Program-made: the position numbers and the translations under genes | Shown here: positions 35,823 through 46,701 of the stretch, one piece after another | How the letters are laid out: the number at the start of each line of letters is the position of its first letter | Position numbering within the stretch: position 1 is the first letter of the stretch | From: Acidovorax sp. 1608163 | GTDB taxonomy: Bacteria > Pseudomonadota > Gammaproteobacteria > Burkholderiales > Burkholderiaceae_C | Direction: 5' to 3' | Assembly (NCBI RefSeq): GCF_003669015.1 | Contig: NZ_CP033069.1 | Span: forward strand, 2,180,501-2,244,500 | Length of the DNA: 64,000 nucleotides | Notes under the pieces: model-generated | What the model saw: the letters and a program-made list of their open reading frames with translations, nothing else | Databases searched by the model: none | What the model was told of the DNA's origin: nothing

Positions 35823-36734
35823 CTATTGTGCCGTGAGCCGGGATTGGGCGGTCAAGGCCTGCCGAGTCACCAGCAAAACCTGGTCTTCACCCGCGCTGGT
35901 ATTCAGCCAAAACACAGGCAATGTGGGGAAGGCTGCTTCAAAGAATTCGCGCTCGTTGCCGATCTCGAGCACAAGCACGGCATGTTCACTCATGCGCGAA
36001 GGGGCGTCTTGCAGCAGTTGGCGGATGAAGTCCATGCCGTCAGTGCCACCCGCCAGCGCCAGCTCAGGCTCGGCCCGGTATTCTGCCGGCAGGCTAGACA
36101 TGCTTTGGGCGTTAACGTAAGGCGGGTTGCACAGAATCAAATCCCAAGGACCGGGCAGTGCGGACAAGCCATCTGACAACTGCAGCGTGATGCGCGACGC
36201 CAAGTCATGTTTGTCCACGTTGATGCGCGCCACCGCCAGTGCATCGGAAGAAATGTCGGCGCCGGTGACTTCAATGTCGGGATAAGCCATGGCCGCCAAC
36301 ACAGCCAGGCTCCCGTTGCCGGTGCACAGGTCCAGTACGCGGCGTGTGTGTTCACCCAAAAAATCGTCAATGCTGCCGTCGGCCAGCAACTCGGCAATGA
36401 AGCTGCGCGGCACGATGGCGCGCTCATCCACGTAGAACGGTACGCCTTGCAGCCAAGCCTCCTGGGTCAGGTATGCGGCGGGTTTGCGGGTATGGATTCG
36501 CTGCTCCAGCAATGCCGCCACCGCGGCCTGCTCGTCTGCGGACACACTGCGCTGCGCTTCGGAGTCCGATGCCTCTGACAAGTCGGTGTCCAGTGGCAAG
36601 CCCAGGCGCCACAGCACCAGCCAGGCGGCCTCATCTTGCGCATTGGTGGTGCCATGGCCAAACGCCAGGCCTGCAGATTGCAGCTGGTGTGCGGCCTGCG
36701 CGACGAGTGCAGACAGTGTGATGGGGGCGCTCAT
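35823..36734 (-). CDS. prmB: Ribosomal protein L3 N5-glutamine methyltransferase
   Basis: 303 residues, a class I SAM methyltransferase. The N-terminal helical domain ([20 protein letters not shown]) is followed by SAM-binding motif [18 protein letters not shown] and the catalytic NPPY in [15 protein letters not shown] that binds the target glutamine. The PRSFIAELL segment separates PrmB from the release-factor enzyme PrmC. It methylates a glutamine of ribosomal protein L3 during assembly. The start overlaps the dapE stop by 4 nt (ATGA), so the two are coupled. Confidence 0.93.
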   Translation of the reverse strand: MSAPITLSALVAQAAHQLQSAGLAFGHGTTNAQDEAAWLVLWRLGLPLDTDLSEASDSEAQRSVSADEQAAVAALLEQRIHTRKPAAYLTQEAWLQGVPFYVDERAIVPRSFIAELLADGSIDDFLGEHTRRVLDLCTGNGSLAVLAAMAYPDIEVTGADISSDALAVARINVDKHDLASRITLQLSDGLSALPGPWDLILCNPPYVNAQSMSSLPAEYRAEPELALAGGTDGMDFIRQLLQDAPSRMSEHAVLVLEIGNEREFFEAAFPTLPVFWLNTSAGEDQVLLVTRQALTAQSRLTAQ

Positions 36735-37924
36735 GCGGCCACCGCCGCACGGTCCAGGGCTTGGGTGCGCAGGTTTTCCAGCGTGCGGCGGTAGATGTTT
36801 TTGAGTGGCTCGATGTCGGCCACCACCACATGCTCATCGATTTTGTGGATGGTGGCGTTGGGCGGGCCGAGTTCAATCACTTGAGGGCAGATCTGGGCAA
36901 TGAAGCGCCCATCGCTGGTACCGCCAGTGGTGGACAGTTCGGTGGTCAGCCCTGTCTCGCCCAAGATGGCTTGCTGCGCTGCCTCGACCAATTCACCCGG
37001 CGTGGTGAGGAAGGGTTGCCCGCCCAGCGTCCAGCGCAGGTCGTATTCCAGGCCATGGCGGTCCAACACGGCATGCATGCGCTGCTGTAGGCCGTCGGCG
37101 GTGGATTCGGTCGAAAAACGGAAGTTGAAGTCGATCACCACGTCGCCCGGGATGATGTTGGTGGCGCCTGTGCCGCCATGGATGTTGCTGACCTGCCAAC
37201 TGGTGGGGGGGAAGAAGGCATTGCCTTGGTCCCACTCGGTGGCTGCCAACTCTGCCAGGGCGGGCATGGCTTGGTGAATGGGGTTGCGCGCCAGTTGCGG
37301 GTAGGCGATGTGGCCCTGAATGCCGCGCACGGTGAGCTTGCCGCTGAGCGTGCCACGGCGGCCATTTTTGATCATGTCGCCCGTGCGCTCGACCGACGTG
37401 GGCTCGCCCACGATGCAATAGTCCAGCACTTCGCCCCGCGCCTTGAGCTGCTCAACCACCACCTTGGTGCCGTCGACGGATGGACCTTCCTCGTCGCTGG
37501 TCAGCAAGAAGGCCATGTGCAGGGGCGCATCCGGCGAAGCCGTCAGAAATTCTTCGACCGCCACCACAAAGGCGGCGATCGAGGTTTTCATGTCACTGGC
37601 GCCTCGGCCATACAGCTTGCCGTCTTTGTGCGTCGGCGTGAACGGGTCACTGCTCCACTGGGCCAAGGGACCCGTGGGAACCACATCGGTATGGCCTGCG
37701 AATACTATGGTTTTGATAGCTGCTTGCGCTTTTTCTGAGGGCGCTGCAGGCCTTTTTGCCCATAAGTTGCTGACCCGAAAGTCTGCGGTGCCACTGTCCA
37801 GCCGTTCACACACAAAGCCCAGGGGCTGCAAGCGCGCTGCCAGCAGTTCAAGGCAGCCCTCGTCCAAAGGCGTGACGGAGGGCAGGGAGATCAGCTGTTC
37901 AGCCAGTTGCAGGGTACGGGTCAT
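36731..37924 (-). CDS. dapE: Succinyl-diaminopimelate desuccinylase
   Basis: 397 residues from ATG 37924; a TTG two codons earlier is possible. M20 zinc peptidase fold: metal ligands in [47 protein letters not shown] and the late [12 protein letters not shown]. It releases succinate from N-succinyl-LL-diaminopimelate in lysine and cell-wall synthesis. The family is usually about 375 residues; the excess is an in-frame dispersed repeat near residues 58-74 ([15 protein letters not shown]) just before the first metal ligand. Confidence 0.95.
   Translation of the reverse strand: MTRTLQLAEQLISLPSVTPLDEGCLELLAARLQPLGFVCERLDSGTADFRVSNLWAKRPAAPSEKAQAAIKTIVFAGHTDVVPTGPLAQWSSDPFTPTHKDGKLYGRGASDMKTSIAAFVVAVEEFLTASPDAPLHMAFLLTSDEEGPSVDGTKVVVEQLKARGEVLDYCIVGEPTSVERTGDMIKNGRRGTLSGKLTVRGIQGHIAYPQLARNPIHQAMPALAELAATEWDQGNAFFPPTSWQVSNIHGGTGATNIIPGDVVIDFNFRFSTESTADGLQQRMHAVLDRHGLEYDLRWTLGGQPFLTTPGELVEAAQQAILGETGLTTELSTTGGTSDGRFIAQICPQVIELGPPNATIHKIDEHVVVADIEPLKNIYRRTLENLRTQALDRAAVAA
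37703..37750 (-). repeat. Dispersed AGCGCT repeat inside dapE
   Basis: On + TATGGTTTTGATAGCTGCTT, then GCGCTTTTTCTGAGGGCGCT. Read on the minus strand in frame it encodes [12 protein letters not shown]. It is A+T-rich against its gene. Confidence 0.8.
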
Positions 37925-37970
37925 TGGCAATCACAAGGTTTCGAGGGGCGCTGTGCCGTTGCGTTGCGGC

Positions 37971-39131
37971 TCAGCCGCCTTTGACGTCCAGCACGATCTC
38001 GGTGAACGAGGGCTGGTCATCGGGGGTGTCGCGGGCTTCTTTTTGCGCCTTGGCGGCATTGGCGGCCAGGGCAAAGTCGTTTTGCAGGCGCCACATCAGG
38101 TTGGTTGGTGAATCCGCGTAGGCCATGCCTTCCTTGCGGTCGATCTTTTTTTCCACGATCAGGTGGGCCAGCGCTTCTTCAAAGGTCTGCGAGCCTTCGG
38201 CCATGGATTTTTCCATGGCCTCTTTGACGCCAGAAAAGTCGCCTTTTTCCACCAGATCAGACACCAGTTTGGTGTTCAGCATCACCTCCACCGCTGGCAC
38301 GCGGCCGCCGTCGGTGGTGCGCACCAGGCGCTGTGAGATGACGCCTTTGAGCGCTGAGGCCAGGTCGCCCAGCATGGTGGGGCGCACTTCCACGGGGTAG
38401 AAGCTCAAGATGCGGTTGAGGGCCTGGTAGCTGTTGTTGCCGTGCAAGGTGGCAAGGCACAGGTGACCGGATTGCGCATAGGCAATGGCCGAGGACATGG
38501 TTTCGCGGTCGCGGATTTCACCGATCAAGATCACATCGGGGGCCTGGCGCAGCGCGTTTTTGAGCGCGGTTTGCAGTGACTGGGTGTCGCTGCCGATTTC
38601 GCGCTGGTTCACGATCGATTTCTTGTTGCGGAACTGGTATTCCACAGGGTCTTCGATGGTGAGGATGTGCCCTGACATGGCGGCGTTGCGCGTGTCGATC
38701 ATCGACGCCAGCGTCGTGCTCTTGCCAGAGCCCGTAGCGCCCACCACCAGAATCAGGCCGCGCTTCTCCATGATCAGCTCGGTGAGTACCGGTGGCAGGT
38801 TCAGCGTAGAGAACTCCGGGATCTGCTGCGAGATGAAGCGAATCACCACCGCGTAGCTGCCACGCTGGCGCATGGCGCTGACGCGGAAGCGCCCCACACC
38901 ATTGAGCGGCACGCCCATGTTCAACTCACCCGTTTCTTCCAGCTCTTCGATGCGTTCTGCGGGAACGATTTCAGACAACAGGTTGCGTGGTGCATCCGGC
39001 GGAAGAATCTGGTTGTTGATCGGGATGCACTCGCCGTTGATTTTGATCAGCGCCGGGGCGTTGGCAGACAGGTAAACGTCTGACGCTTTTTTCTCGCTCA
39101 TCAGGCGAAGAATCCGCTCCATCGTACTCAT
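37971..39131 (-). CDS. pilU: Type IV pilus retraction ATPase, PilU-like
   Basis: 386 residues. PilT/PilU motor with N-terminal PAS-like domain (MSEKKASDVYLSANAPALIK), Walker A GATGSGKSTT, Asp box with TIEDPVEYQF, Walker B DVILIGEIRD and the His box CLATLHGNNSYQA. The extended C-terminus and length favour PilU over PilT (about 345 residues). It drives pilus retraction with PilT at the inner membrane base. No other pilus genes are in the window; its position between dapD and dapE is a loose cluster. I call PilU with moderate certainty. Confidence 0.88.
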   Translation of the reverse strand: MSTMERILRLMSEKKASDVYLSANAPALIKINGECIPINNQILPPDAPRNLLSEIVPAERIEELEETGELNMGVPLNGVGRFRVSAMRQRGSYAVVIRFISQQIPEFSTLNLPPVLTELIMEKRGLILVVGATGSGKSTTLASMIDTRNAAMSGHILTIEDPVEYQFRNKKSIVNQREIGSDTQSLQTALKNALRQAPDVILIGEIRDRETMSSAIAYAQSGHLCLATLHGNNSYQALNRILSFYPVEVRPTMLGDLASALKGVISQRLVRTTDGGRVPAVEVMLNTKLVSDLVEKGDFSGVKEAMEKSMAEGSQTFEEALAHLIVEKKIDRKEGMAYADSPTNLMWRLQNDFALAANAAKAQKEARDTPDDQPSFTEIVLDVKGG

Positions 39132-39226
39132 GGTGTATCCCTCTCGTATCGGTCTGCCAACAGTCTCAGCGGGCTTCGTTCAAGTTTTCGGCGGCAATCA
39201 CGCGGGCGCGTCGCAGGTGGGCGAAA

Positions 39227-40060
39227 TCAGTCGCGCAGCAAGTCGTTGATGCTGGTCTTGGAGCGCGTTTGCGCATCGACCTGCTTGACGATGATGGCGG
39301 CATACATGCTGTAAGGCGCGCCGTTGGCGGCCGTCTTGGGCAGGTTGCCACTGACCACCACGGAGCCAGCAGGCACGCGGCCATAGCTGATCTCGCCCGT
39401 GGCGCGGTTGAAGATGGGGGTGCTTTGGCCCAGGTACACGCCCATGCCCAGCACCGAGTTTTCTTCGACCACAACGCCTTCGACCACTTCAGAGCGGGCG
39501 CCGATGAAGCAGTTGTCTTCAATGATGGTGGGGCCTGCTTGCAGTGGCTCCAGCACGCCACCAATGCCTACGCCACCCGACAGGTGAACGCCTGCGCCGA
39601 TCTGTGCGCAAGAGCCCACGGTGGCCCAGGTGTCCACCATGGTGCCTTCGCCCACGTAGGCGCCGATGTTGACGTAAGAAGGCATCAGGATGGCGCCCTT
39701 GGCGATGTAGCTGCCACGGCGTGCCACGGCTGGAGGCACCACGCGCACGCCAGTGGCCTTGAGTTCATCGGCACTCAGGTGCGCAAACTTGGTTTGCACC
39801 TTGTCGTAGAAGGTCAGGTCGCCCGACTGGATCACTTCGTTGTCTTTGAGGCGGAAGGACAGCAGCACAGCCTTCTTGATCCATTGGTGCACGGTCCATT
39901 GGCCGACGGCTTCACGTGTTGCCACGCGCAGGGTGCCGTTATTCAGTTCGGCAATCACCTGTTCCACGGCATCGACCACTTCCTTGGGGGCGGATGCTGG
40001 GGAGAGGCTGGCACGGTTTTCCCATGCGGTTTCAATGGTGTTTTGCAGTTGTTGGCTCAT
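39227..40060 (-). CDS. dapD: Tetrahydrodipicolinate N-succinyltransferase
   Basis: 277 residues from ATG 40060 ([20 protein letters not shown]), which lies 5 nt after the dapC stop. The left-handed beta-helix of hexapeptide repeats is visible from about residue 105 ([20 protein letters not shown], then [20 protein letters not shown]). It adds succinyl-CoA to tetrahydrodipicolinate. A longer open frame exists upstream but runs into dapC. Cytosolic trimer by family. Operon with dapC. Confidence 0.96.
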   Translation of the reverse strand: MSQQLQNTIETAWENRASLSPASAPKEVVDAVEQVIAELNNGTLRVATREAVGQWTVHQWIKKAVLLSFRLKDNEVIQSGDLTFYDKVQTKFAHLSADELKATGVRVVPPAVARRGSYIAKGAILMPSYVNIGAYVGEGTMVDTWATVGSCAQIGAGVHLSGGVGIGGVLEPLQAGPTIIEDNCFIGARSEVVEGVVVEENSVLGMGVYLGQSTPIFNRATGEISYGRVPAGSVVVSGNLPKTAANGAPYSMYAAIIVKQVDAQTRSKTSINDLLRD

Positions 40061-40065
40061 GTTGT

Positions 40066-41271
40066 TCAAGCAGTACGGGATTGGATGAATTGGACGATGC
40101 GCAGCGCGGCTTCCACGCATTCTTCGGTGTCGGCCACCAGGGCCATGCGCACGCGCTGGGCACCGGGGTTGCTGCCCTGGGCCTCGCGAGCCAGGTAGCT
40201 GCCAGGCAGCACCGTGACATTGTATTGAGCCAAAAGCGCCTTCGCGAATTCGGCATCGGTCATGCCCAGTGCGTCGGGCACTTTGGCCCACAGGTAAAAG
40301 CCGGCGTCGGGCAGCGCCACCTCCATCACGCCTGCCAGCAGCGGGGTGACCTGGGCAAACTTCTTGCGGTACAGGGCGCGGTTTTGCACCACATGCTCTT
40401 CGTCGGCCCAGGCGGCAATGCTGGCTTCTTGCACGATAGGGCTCATGGCGCTGCCGTGGTAGGTGCGGTAGAGCAAGAAACTCTTCATCAGGGCCGCATC
40501 GCCCGCCACAAAGCCGCTGCGCAGGCCTGGCACGTTGCTGCGCTTGGACAGGCTGGTAAAGGAGATCAGGTTTTTGAAATCGTGGCGCCCCAGCTTGTGA
40601 GCAGCTTCGAGTCCACCCAACGGCGGCTCGTCACGGAAATAGATCTCGCTGTAGCACTCGTCCGATGCGATCACAAAGCCGTACCGGTCACTCAGCGCAA
40701 ACAGTTTGTGCCACTCGCTCAGTGGCATGACAGCCCCGGTGGGGTTGCCGGGCGAGCACACAAAAATCAGCTGTGTGCGCTTCCAGACCTCTTGCGGAAC
40801 GCTGTCCCAATCCACCGCAAAGTTGCGCGCTGGATCGCTGGGCGCATAGTAGGGCGTGGCCCCCGCCAGCAAAGCAGCGCCCTCATAGATTTGATAGAAC
40901 GGGTTGGGGCATACCACGACAGGGTCGGGTTGGGCTGCATCCACCACCGTTTGCGCAAAGGCAAACAGGGCTTCGCGGGAGCCATTGATAGGCAGCACCT
41001 GGGTGGCTGGGCTCAGCGCAAGCTGGTAACGGCGGGCAATCCAGTCGGTGAATGCCGTGCGAAGGCGAATATCCCCTGCGGTGGCGGGGTAGCTAGCCAA
41101 TCCCTCCAAATTGTTGCAAAGTGTGTCTTTGATGAATTGCGGCGTGGGGTGGCGAGGCTCTCCCATGCCCAGGCTGATGGGTGAGTAGTGGGCTGGAGGC
41201 GTGACCTCAGCGAAAAGTTGCCGCAACCTTTCAAACGGATAAGGCTGCAAGTGAGAGAGCAGGGAATTCAT
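40066..41271 (-). CDS. dapC: Succinyldiaminopimelate aminotransferase
   Basis: 401 residues, a fold-type I PLP enzyme. The PLP lysine sits in [20 protein letters not shown]. It starts [20 protein letters not shown], typical of DapC, and shows [12 protein letters not shown] and [13 protein letters not shown]. It transaminates N-succinyl-2-amino-6-oxopimelate with glutamate, between the DapD and DapE steps. First gene of the minus-strand dap cluster; its promoter lies in the 247-bp divergent gap with the chemoreceptor gene. Confidence 0.94.
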   Translation of the reverse strand: MNSLLSHLQPYPFERLRQLFAEVTPPAHYSPISLGMGEPRHPTPQFIKDTLCNNLEGLASYPATAGDIRLRTAFTDWIARRYQLALSPATQVLPINGSREALFAFAQTVVDAAQPDPVVVCPNPFYQIYEGAALLAGATPYYAPSDPARNFAVDWDSVPQEVWKRTQLIFVCSPGNPTGAVMPLSEWHKLFALSDRYGFVIASDECYSEIYFRDEPPLGGLEAAHKLGRHDFKNLISFTSLSKRSNVPGLRSGFVAGDAALMKSFLLYRTYHGSAMSPIVQEASIAAWADEEHVVQNRALYRKKFAQVTPLLAGVMEVALPDAGFYLWAKVPDALGMTDAEFAKALLAQYNVTVLPGSYLAREAQGSNPGAQRVRMALVADTEECVEAALRIVQFIQSRTA

Positions 41272-41518
41272 GGGGTTGCATTATGGTGGATGCATGCACT
41301 ACCTTGATTGCGTCATGGAAGGCTGTTTGCGGGTGGGCACTGGGGGCGTTTCTCCAGTCGCACCCAGACGGCGTGATTAAAACCTTGGGGCTGGATTGGG
41401 GTTGGGTTGTGGTTTCTGTGGCCTATCGTTTACCCGCCCACCTCGCCTTTCGTCAACCGAGCGTAAGAGCGGCCTCCTAGCATGGCCCATATACAAATAG
41501 AGACAAGGGACAAAAGAC

Positions 41519-43006
41519 ATGGCGGCGTTTTCTCCACTGAGCCCGGGGTTGCAGCTGATGCGGCGCATGCGCTGGCCTGGCAAAGTGGCATGGGGTACTG
41601 TGCTGGCCTTACTGGCCGTGGTGTTGGCGGGGCTTTCCGCTCCGTATTGGCTGACGGCCACTGCCTGTGCGCTGATGCTGTACCTGCAACTGGCGCTGTG
41701 GGTGAGCATGGCCCAAGACATGGAGGCGGTGGCTGGCTCCATGCGCAAAACGACCCAGGGTGACCTGACCGTGCACGCCAGCCTGCAAGGCCGTGACGAG
41801 ATGGGTGATATGGCCCGTTCGCTAGACCAGATGGTCTACAAACTTTCGGCCATGGTGGCAGACATTCGCAGCAATGCGGCGCTGGTTGCCCACGCGGGGC
41901 AAAGCCTGGCGCAGGGCAATCGGGCTCTGGCCGACCGCACCGAGCAGCAGGCTGCCAACCTGGAGGAAACGGCGGCAAGCGTGGAGCAGTTGTCTTCGAC
42001 CGTGCAAAACAATGCCCACACAGCCCTGAGCGCCGATCAGAAGGCCGCCCAGGTGCGACAGGCCGCGGATAGCGGTGCCCAGGCCATGGGCCGAGCCGTG
42101 CAATCCGTGGAGGCTATCCAACAGGGTGCACGCCGCATGAGCGAGATCATTGGCGTGATTGACGGTATCGCCTTTCAGACCAACATCCTGGCCCTGAACG
42201 CTGCGGTGGAGGCTGCCCGAGCGGGCGAGCAGGGCCGGGGCTTTGCGGTGGTGGCCAGCGAAGTGCGCATGCTGGCCCAGCGCTCCGCCGAGGCGGCCCG
42301 CGAGATCCGTGACCTGATCCAGACTTCAGTGGGGCAGGTGGAAGACAGCGCGGGCCTGATTCGCTCCGCAGGCGAAGGGATTTCGGCCGTGGCGGGGGGC
42401 ATCCACAGTGTGGCCGCCAGCATGAGTGAGATTGCCAACTCCAGCAACGAACAAAGCACGGGGCTCAAAGAGATCAGCGGTGCGGTGCAGCAGCTGGACC
42501 AGATCACCCAGGACAACGCGCAGATGGTGGGGCTGGCCGTGCAGCAGGCCGAGGCACTGGAGCAGCGTGCCAGCACGCTGAACCAGGCGGTGGCAGCCTT
42601 CAGGCTGCAACAGGGCACGGCGGAAGAGGCGGTAGCGCTGGTGCGCAAGGCGGTGGCATTGCGCCGCTCCAGCCCGCGCGAGCAGTTTCTGGGCCGGATC
42701 ACGGACAAGGCTGCAGGCTTCCATGACCGCGACATGTATGTGTTCGTGCTCGATGACTCGGGACGCTACCTGGCCTTTGGAGGCAACCCCGCCAAAGTAG
42801 GCACGCGGGTGCAAGACATTCCGGGCATTGCCGGGGACCAATTGGTGTCCGACATCGTGACCCAGGCCCAGCAAGGGCCCGGTTGGGTGGAATACGACAT
42901 CACCAATCCCGCCACTGGGGTTGTGCAGACCAAGATGTCGTTCGTCAGCCAGGTAGACGACTGGTATGTGGGGTGTGGCGTCTACAAAACCTTAGCAGCC
43001 CGGTAG
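41519..43006 (+). CDS. Methyl-accepting chemotaxis protein with C-terminal Cache-like domain
   Basis: 495 residues. Two close hydrophobic segments (about 25-60) form a hairpin with almost no periplasmic part. A HAMP-like region ([20 protein letters not shown]) and a full MCP signalling domain follow, with the hairpin tip near [20 protein letters not shown]. After it, residues about 385-490 form a Cache-like sensor: [20 protein letters not shown], then [20 protein letters not shown] and [13 protein letters not shown]. In most receptors Cache domains are periplasmic; here topology puts it in the cytosol, so it may sense an internal ligand. No che genes nearby. Confidence 0.9.
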   Translation: MAAFSPLSPGLQLMRRMRWPGKVAWGTVLALLAVVLAGLSAPYWLTATACALMLYLQLALWVSMAQDMEAVAGSMRKTTQGDLTVHASLQGRDEMGDMARSLDQMVYKLSAMVADIRSNAALVAHAGQSLAQGNRALADRTEQQAANLEETAASVEQLSSTVQNNAHTALSADQKAAQVRQAADSGAQAMGRAVQSVEAIQQGARRMSEIIGVIDGIAFQTNILALNAAVEAARAGEQGRGFAVVASEVRMLAQRSAEAAREIRDLIQTSVGQVEDSAGLIRSAGEGISAVAGGIHSVAASMSEIANSSNEQSTGLKEISGAVQQLDQITQDNAQMVGLAVQQAEALEQRASTLNQAVAAFRLQQGTAEEAVALVRKAVALRRSSPREQFLGRITDKAAGFHDRDMYVFVLDDSGRYLAFGGNPAKVGTRVQDIPGIAGDQLVSDIVTQAQQGPGWVEYDITNPATGVVQTKMSFVSQVDDWYVGCGVYKTLAAR

Positions 43007-43074
43007 CTTGGCTAGTTGGGCAGAGGGCAGGCCAGAACTTGTCAGTGTGTCTGGCTGGGTGGAGTCGGCTCGCT

Positions 43075-43782
43075 TCAGCTGCCGCCCGCACGCAATTGTC
43101 TTGCGCGCTCCATGGCTGCGGCAATCGCTGCGCGCCTAGTGGCCGCTGCGTCCTGCAATGGTGGCTCCGCAGGTGCATTCGCAGGGGGCGCGTCTTCTTC
43201 TAGCAAGCTGCGCCGGATGTCTGCGGCTGTTTCATCCTGCGCCCCGGTTTGGGCGAGGCGCTGTTGGCGTGCGGCGTAACGCTCGCGCGCCTCGTTGGCT
43301 TGCTCGGCACTCCAGGCGGCCCAGCCTGTACGGTCGCCGGTCACGCTCTCCAGCTCAATGCAATCCACCGGGCAGGCGGGCACGCACAACTCGCAGCCTG
43401 TGCAATACGGCTCTATCACCGTGTGCATCAGCTTGTTGGCGCCCACGATGGCATCGGTGGGACAGGCTTTGATGCACAACGTGCAGCCGATGCACCAGTT
43501 TTCGTCAATGAACGCCACGGCACGAACCGACTCTTGTCCGTGCTCAGGGTTCATTGCCAGCGGTGGCACACCCATGATGCCTGCGAGCCGCTCAATGCCC
43601 TGCGCACCGCCGGGTGGGCATTGGTTGATGCCCGCTGCGCCCACGGCCACGGCCTGCGCATAGGTGGCGCAGTCCGGGTAGCCGCAGCGGGTGCATTGGG
43701 TTTGGGGCAGCGCCGCATCGATGCGGCGCGCCAGTTCGGCGGTCGTGGCGATGCCCGCTGTGGCGGGCTGGGCAGGGCTCAA
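43075..43782 (-). CDS. RnfB/RsxB-like ferredoxin, stand-alone
   Basis: 235 residues from a TTG at 43782 that overlaps the phaZ stop (TTGA); no ATG lies between this and the first domain, so the start is inferred. The Fe-S domain of RnfB is present ([20 protein letters not shown] with a later NQCPPGG), then two 4Fe-4S motifs [12 protein letters not shown] and [15 protein letters not shown]. The membrane anchor of true RnfB is lacking and no rnfA, C, D, G or E genes are near. The C-terminus is a basic, Ala-rich helix. An electron-transfer role is supported; the partner is unknown. Confidence 0.85.
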   Translation of the reverse strand: MSPAQPATAGIATTAELARRIDAALPQTQCTRCGYPDCATYAQAVAVGAAGINQCPPGGAQGIERLAGIMGVPPLAMNPEHGQESVRAVAFIDENWCIGCTLCIKACPTDAIVGANKLMHTVIEPYCTGCELCVPACPVDCIELESVTGDRTGWAAWSAEQANEARERYAARQQRLAQTGAQDETAADIRRSLLEEDAPPANAPAEPPLQDAAATRRAAIAAAMERARQLRAGGS

Positions 43783-45182
43783 GCCTTGCGTGCCGAGGTG
43801 GCTCGGCGGGATCGCTGGGTAGGGGCTGACGTAACGGCTGCAGCCGTTGCCGATTCTGCGGGGGCTGGCGCTGCCGCCCCTGTGCGAGAGGTCGCCGTCT
43901 TGCTCACCGGGGCTGCGCTCAACTGGTGTTCCACAATGAACGCCTTGACCTGCGGGTACACGAGTTCGCGCCAGCGTCTGCCGCTGAAGATGCCGTAGTG
44001 CCCAGCACCTTTGGCCTCCAGATGGCGTTGCTCTTTGCGCACAATGCCGGTGCACAGGTCGTGGGCGGCCTCTGTCTGGCCCGAGCCAGAGATGTCGTCC
44101 AGCTCGCCCTCTACCGTAAACAAGGCGGTGGTGGTGATGTCCTGCGGGCGTACGCGCTCGACTTTGCCATCGGGCGAACGCACATCCCAGGTGCCATTGA
44201 CCAGCCTGTACTCCTGGAAGACGGTGCTGATGGTCTCCAGGTAGTAATCCGCATCCATGTCCAGCACAGCGTTGTACTCGTCATAGAACTTGCGATGGGC
44301 TTCGGCGCTGGCGTCGTCGCCTTTGATCAGGTCTTTGAAATAGTCGTAATGGCTGGAGGCGTGGCGATCAGGGTTCATCGCCACAAAACCGGTGTGCTGC
44401 AAAAAGCCGGGGTACACGCGCCGACCAGCCCCAGGGAAGTTGTCTGGCACCCGGTAGATCACGTTGTTCTCAAACCATTCAAAGCTGCGGTTCATCGCCA
44501 GGTTGTTCACCGATGTGGGCGACTTGCGGGCGTCAATGGGGCCGCCCATCATGGTCATGGTCAACGGCGTGGTCTCGCCCCGGCTGGCCATGAGGGACAC
44601 AGCGGCCAGCACGGGCACCGTGGGCTGGCACACGCTGATGACGTGGCAGTTGCCATAGGTCCCTTGCAGATAGCGAATGAACTCCTGCACGTAGTTGACG
44701 TAATCGTCCAGGTGGAATTCACCTTCGGACAGCGGCACCAGGCGGGCATTCTTCCAGTCGGTGATGTAGACCTTGTGGTCCTTGAGCATGGTGCGCACGG
44801 TGTCGCGCAGCAGTGTGGCGTAGTGGCCAGACAGCGGTGCCACGATCAGCACCACCGGCTGACCCTTGATCTTGGTCAGGGTAGCGGGATCGTCTGAAAA
44901 GCGCTTGAACCGGCGCAGTTCGCAAAATGGCTTGTCCAGCTCAATGCGCTCATGGATCGCCACCCCCACGCCGTCCACATCTACGCTGGGGATGTCAAAG
45001 GTGGGTTTCTCGTAGTCTTTGCCCAGGCGGTACAGCAGGTCGTAGCCAGCCGACAGGCGCTGTGCCAGCGGAACCTGGTTGAACGGCGAAACCGGATTGC
45101 TGAAGAGTTTGGATGCTGCTTGCGCAAAGTCAGCAAAGGGCTCCATCAGGGAGCGCTGGGTTTCGTAGATCTGGTAGAGCAT
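43779..45182 (-). CDS. phaZ: Intracellular PHA depolymerase
   Basis: 467 residues from ATG 45182 ([20 protein letters not shown]), the conserved start of PhaZ. The active Cys185 lies in [19 protein letters not shown]; the Asp and His regions are [13 protein letters not shown] and [15 protein letters not shown]. It degrades stored polyhydroxybutyrate granules. The catalytic part ends near residue 415; the last 50 residues are Ala/Pro/Thr-rich and basic ([14 protein letters not shown] at the end), longer than I recall for the reference enzymes. The stop overlaps the RnfB-like start. It belongs functionally with phaCAB at 28830-32755. Confidence 0.93.
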   Translation of the reverse strand: MLYQIYETQRSLMEPFADFAQAASKLFSNPVSPFNQVPLAQRLSAGYDLLYRLGKDYEKPTFDIPSVDVDGVGVAIHERIELDKPFCELRRFKRFSDDPATLTKIKGQPVVLIVAPLSGHYATLLRDTVRTMLKDHKVYITDWKNARLVPLSEGEFHLDDYVNYVQEFIRYLQGTYGNCHVISVCQPTVPVLAAVSLMASRGETTPLTMTMMGGPIDARKSPTSVNNLAMNRSFEWFENNVIYRVPDNFPGAGRRVYPGFLQHTGFVAMNPDRHASSHYDYFKDLIKGDDASAEAHRKFYDEYNAVLDMDADYYLETISTVFQEYRLVNGTWDVRSPDGKVERVRPQDITTTALFTVEGELDDISGSGQTEAAHDLCTGIVRKEQRHLEAKGAGHYGIFSGRRWRELVYPQVKAFIVEHQLSAAPVSKTATSRTGAAAPAPAESATAAAVTSAPTQRSRRATSARKA

Positions 45183-45326
45183 GGGGCGAAACTCCGTTAT
45201 GTTGCAGTGCAATATAGCAGCACTCCGTAACAAAGGAATGGAGTAAAACCACCAATCACGAGTCGCCTTTGCGACAGCTTGGCGCCCGTGAATGCCATGC
45301 TACCTGCCCATGCACAAGGCATTTTT

Positions 45327-45384
45327 GCTATAAAAAATATAGCTTTCAGCGCTTTTGTATAGAGCGCTAGCGGCATATTTTATT
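45327..45384. repeat. Dispersed AGCGCT repeat, intergenic copy
   Basis: GCTATAAAAAATATAGCTTT, then CAGCGCTTTTGTATAGAGCG and CTAGCGGCATATTTTATTGA. It fills most of the gap between the convergent-side phaZ start and the RelA/SpoT-domain gene stop; the rest of the 226-bp gap shows nothing notable. Confidence 0.85.
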
Positions 45385-45408
45385 GATGAACTAGGCCTTG
45401 CCAAGCGA

Positions 45409-46482
45409 TCAGGTCTGGTTTTCTTGCAGCCAGCTCTCAAAGGCCTGCCGCGCCACATTGCGCAAGGCCGGGCGAAACTGGCCTTTTTGGCCCAGGTACA
45501 GGCAGTGGCGCATCACCGTAAACGGGTTGAACGAGGCCTGTGGGTTTTGCTCTTCAAAATGCTGCTTGTAGCGCTTGACTGTGCCAATGGTGTGGCGCAG
45601 CAGTTCATTGAATTGCGAGCGGGTCATTCCAGGCTGCCACAGCTGGATATCGGCCACAAAACTGTCCACCTTGGAGGCCTCGAACTCGAAGTCTTTGAAA
45701 AAGTGGTTGGCAATCTTGAGGAAGGTGAACGCGTTGAGCTCGCTGCCCAGTGCCGACGCCTTGGGCGCCTGCAGGGCATCTTGCTGTGCTTCGGTCGCGG
45801 GCTCTGCGGTTTCGTCTGGCGCCTGCAGCAACTCTGCCGCAGTGGCATCGCGGATCTGCAAGAACTCGCGGTCTGCCAGCTCAAACAACGCCGACAGCAC
45901 ATTGATGCGCCGCTTGAGCTGCCCCGGAATGGATTTTTTGTACTTGATCTTGTGGTCCAGCACACTCCAAGAGTCTTGGATGATGGTGCGGATCTGCAGC
46001 TCAAAAGGCCAGGGGGCTTCTGTTGCTGATTCAGCCTGGGTTTTTGAAGAGGTTTTGGCACGCAGGTCCAGGTGCAGGCCCTTGTAGCCAAACTCGGTCT
46101 CCGTGCTTTCCACGGCCGCAGCCTTGTTGGTGACCTCGATCACGGCGTAGTGCGACTGCACGAGTTGGGCTACTTTTTCGAGCTCGTCTTCATACAGGCA
46201 CACCACTCGCACGCCGATCAAGTCGGTGATCCACGGCTGGATTTCATACGGTGTGTTGCTCTCTTCCAGGGCCGCCCTGTACTTGCGGCGGAACTTGCGA
46301 ATGCACTCTTCAACGTCTTTGACGCGGCCTTCTAACTTGGAGACCTCTATCCCCGGCGCAGCCGCCACCAACTGCTCCAAAGTGTGGATCACACCAGCGC
46401 ATGCCGCCTGCAATTGGGGCAGGTGGTCTGCATAAAAGGCTCGAAACTGAGATTCTTCGAATTCCAAATCAATCTGCGACAT
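45409..46482 (-). CDS. RelA/SpoT-domain protein, small alarmone synthetase-like
   Basis: 357 residues. The RelA/SpoT nucleotidyltransferase core is visible: ITDLIGVRVVCLYEDELEKV, then TEFGYKGLHLDLR and FELQIRTIIQDSWSVLDHKI with following KYKK. An N-terminal helical region and a C-terminal helical domain of about 150 residues flank it. There is no HD hydrolase, TGS or ACT domain, so it is not a full Rel/SpoT. It may make (p)ppGpp or a related product, but synthesis has not been shown for this subgroup. Monocistronic and divergent from the CHASE-GGDEF-EAL gene, so two nucleotide second-messenger genes lie back to back. Confidence 0.82.
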   Translation of the reverse strand: MSQIDLEFEESQFRAFYADHLPQLQAACAGVIHTLEQLVAAAPGIEVSKLEGRVKDVEECIRKFRRKYRAALEESNTPYEIQPWITDLIGVRVVCLYEDELEKVAQLVQSHYAVIEVTNKAAAVESTETEFGYKGLHLDLRAKTSSKTQAESATEAPWPFELQIRTIIQDSWSVLDHKIKYKKSIPGQLKRRINVLSALFELADREFLQIRDATAAELLQAPDETAEPATEAQQDALQAPKASALGSELNAFTFLKIANHFFKDFEFEASKVDSFVADIQLWQPGMTRSQFNELLRHTIGTVKRYKQHFEEQNPQASFNPFTVMRHCLYLGQKGQFRPALRNVARQAFESWLQENQT

Positions 46483-46701
46483 GGTGCGATGTTCTAAGGT
46501 TTGTCTTGGCGGGCGCGCTGTGGTGTTTGGTTAGGGCTCCCCCTGCAGCTGCCCATCGGGCTGGGATAGCGTACACACTCGCCACACAGCCACGGCACCA
46601 GCCCGTGCCGTAGATGCGCACACATTGTAAAAAATCATGTCTTGGCCATCTCGGCCTGTTGATAATGCGCTGATGCAAGCGGCTATGCTGTTTGCTGCGT
46701 G

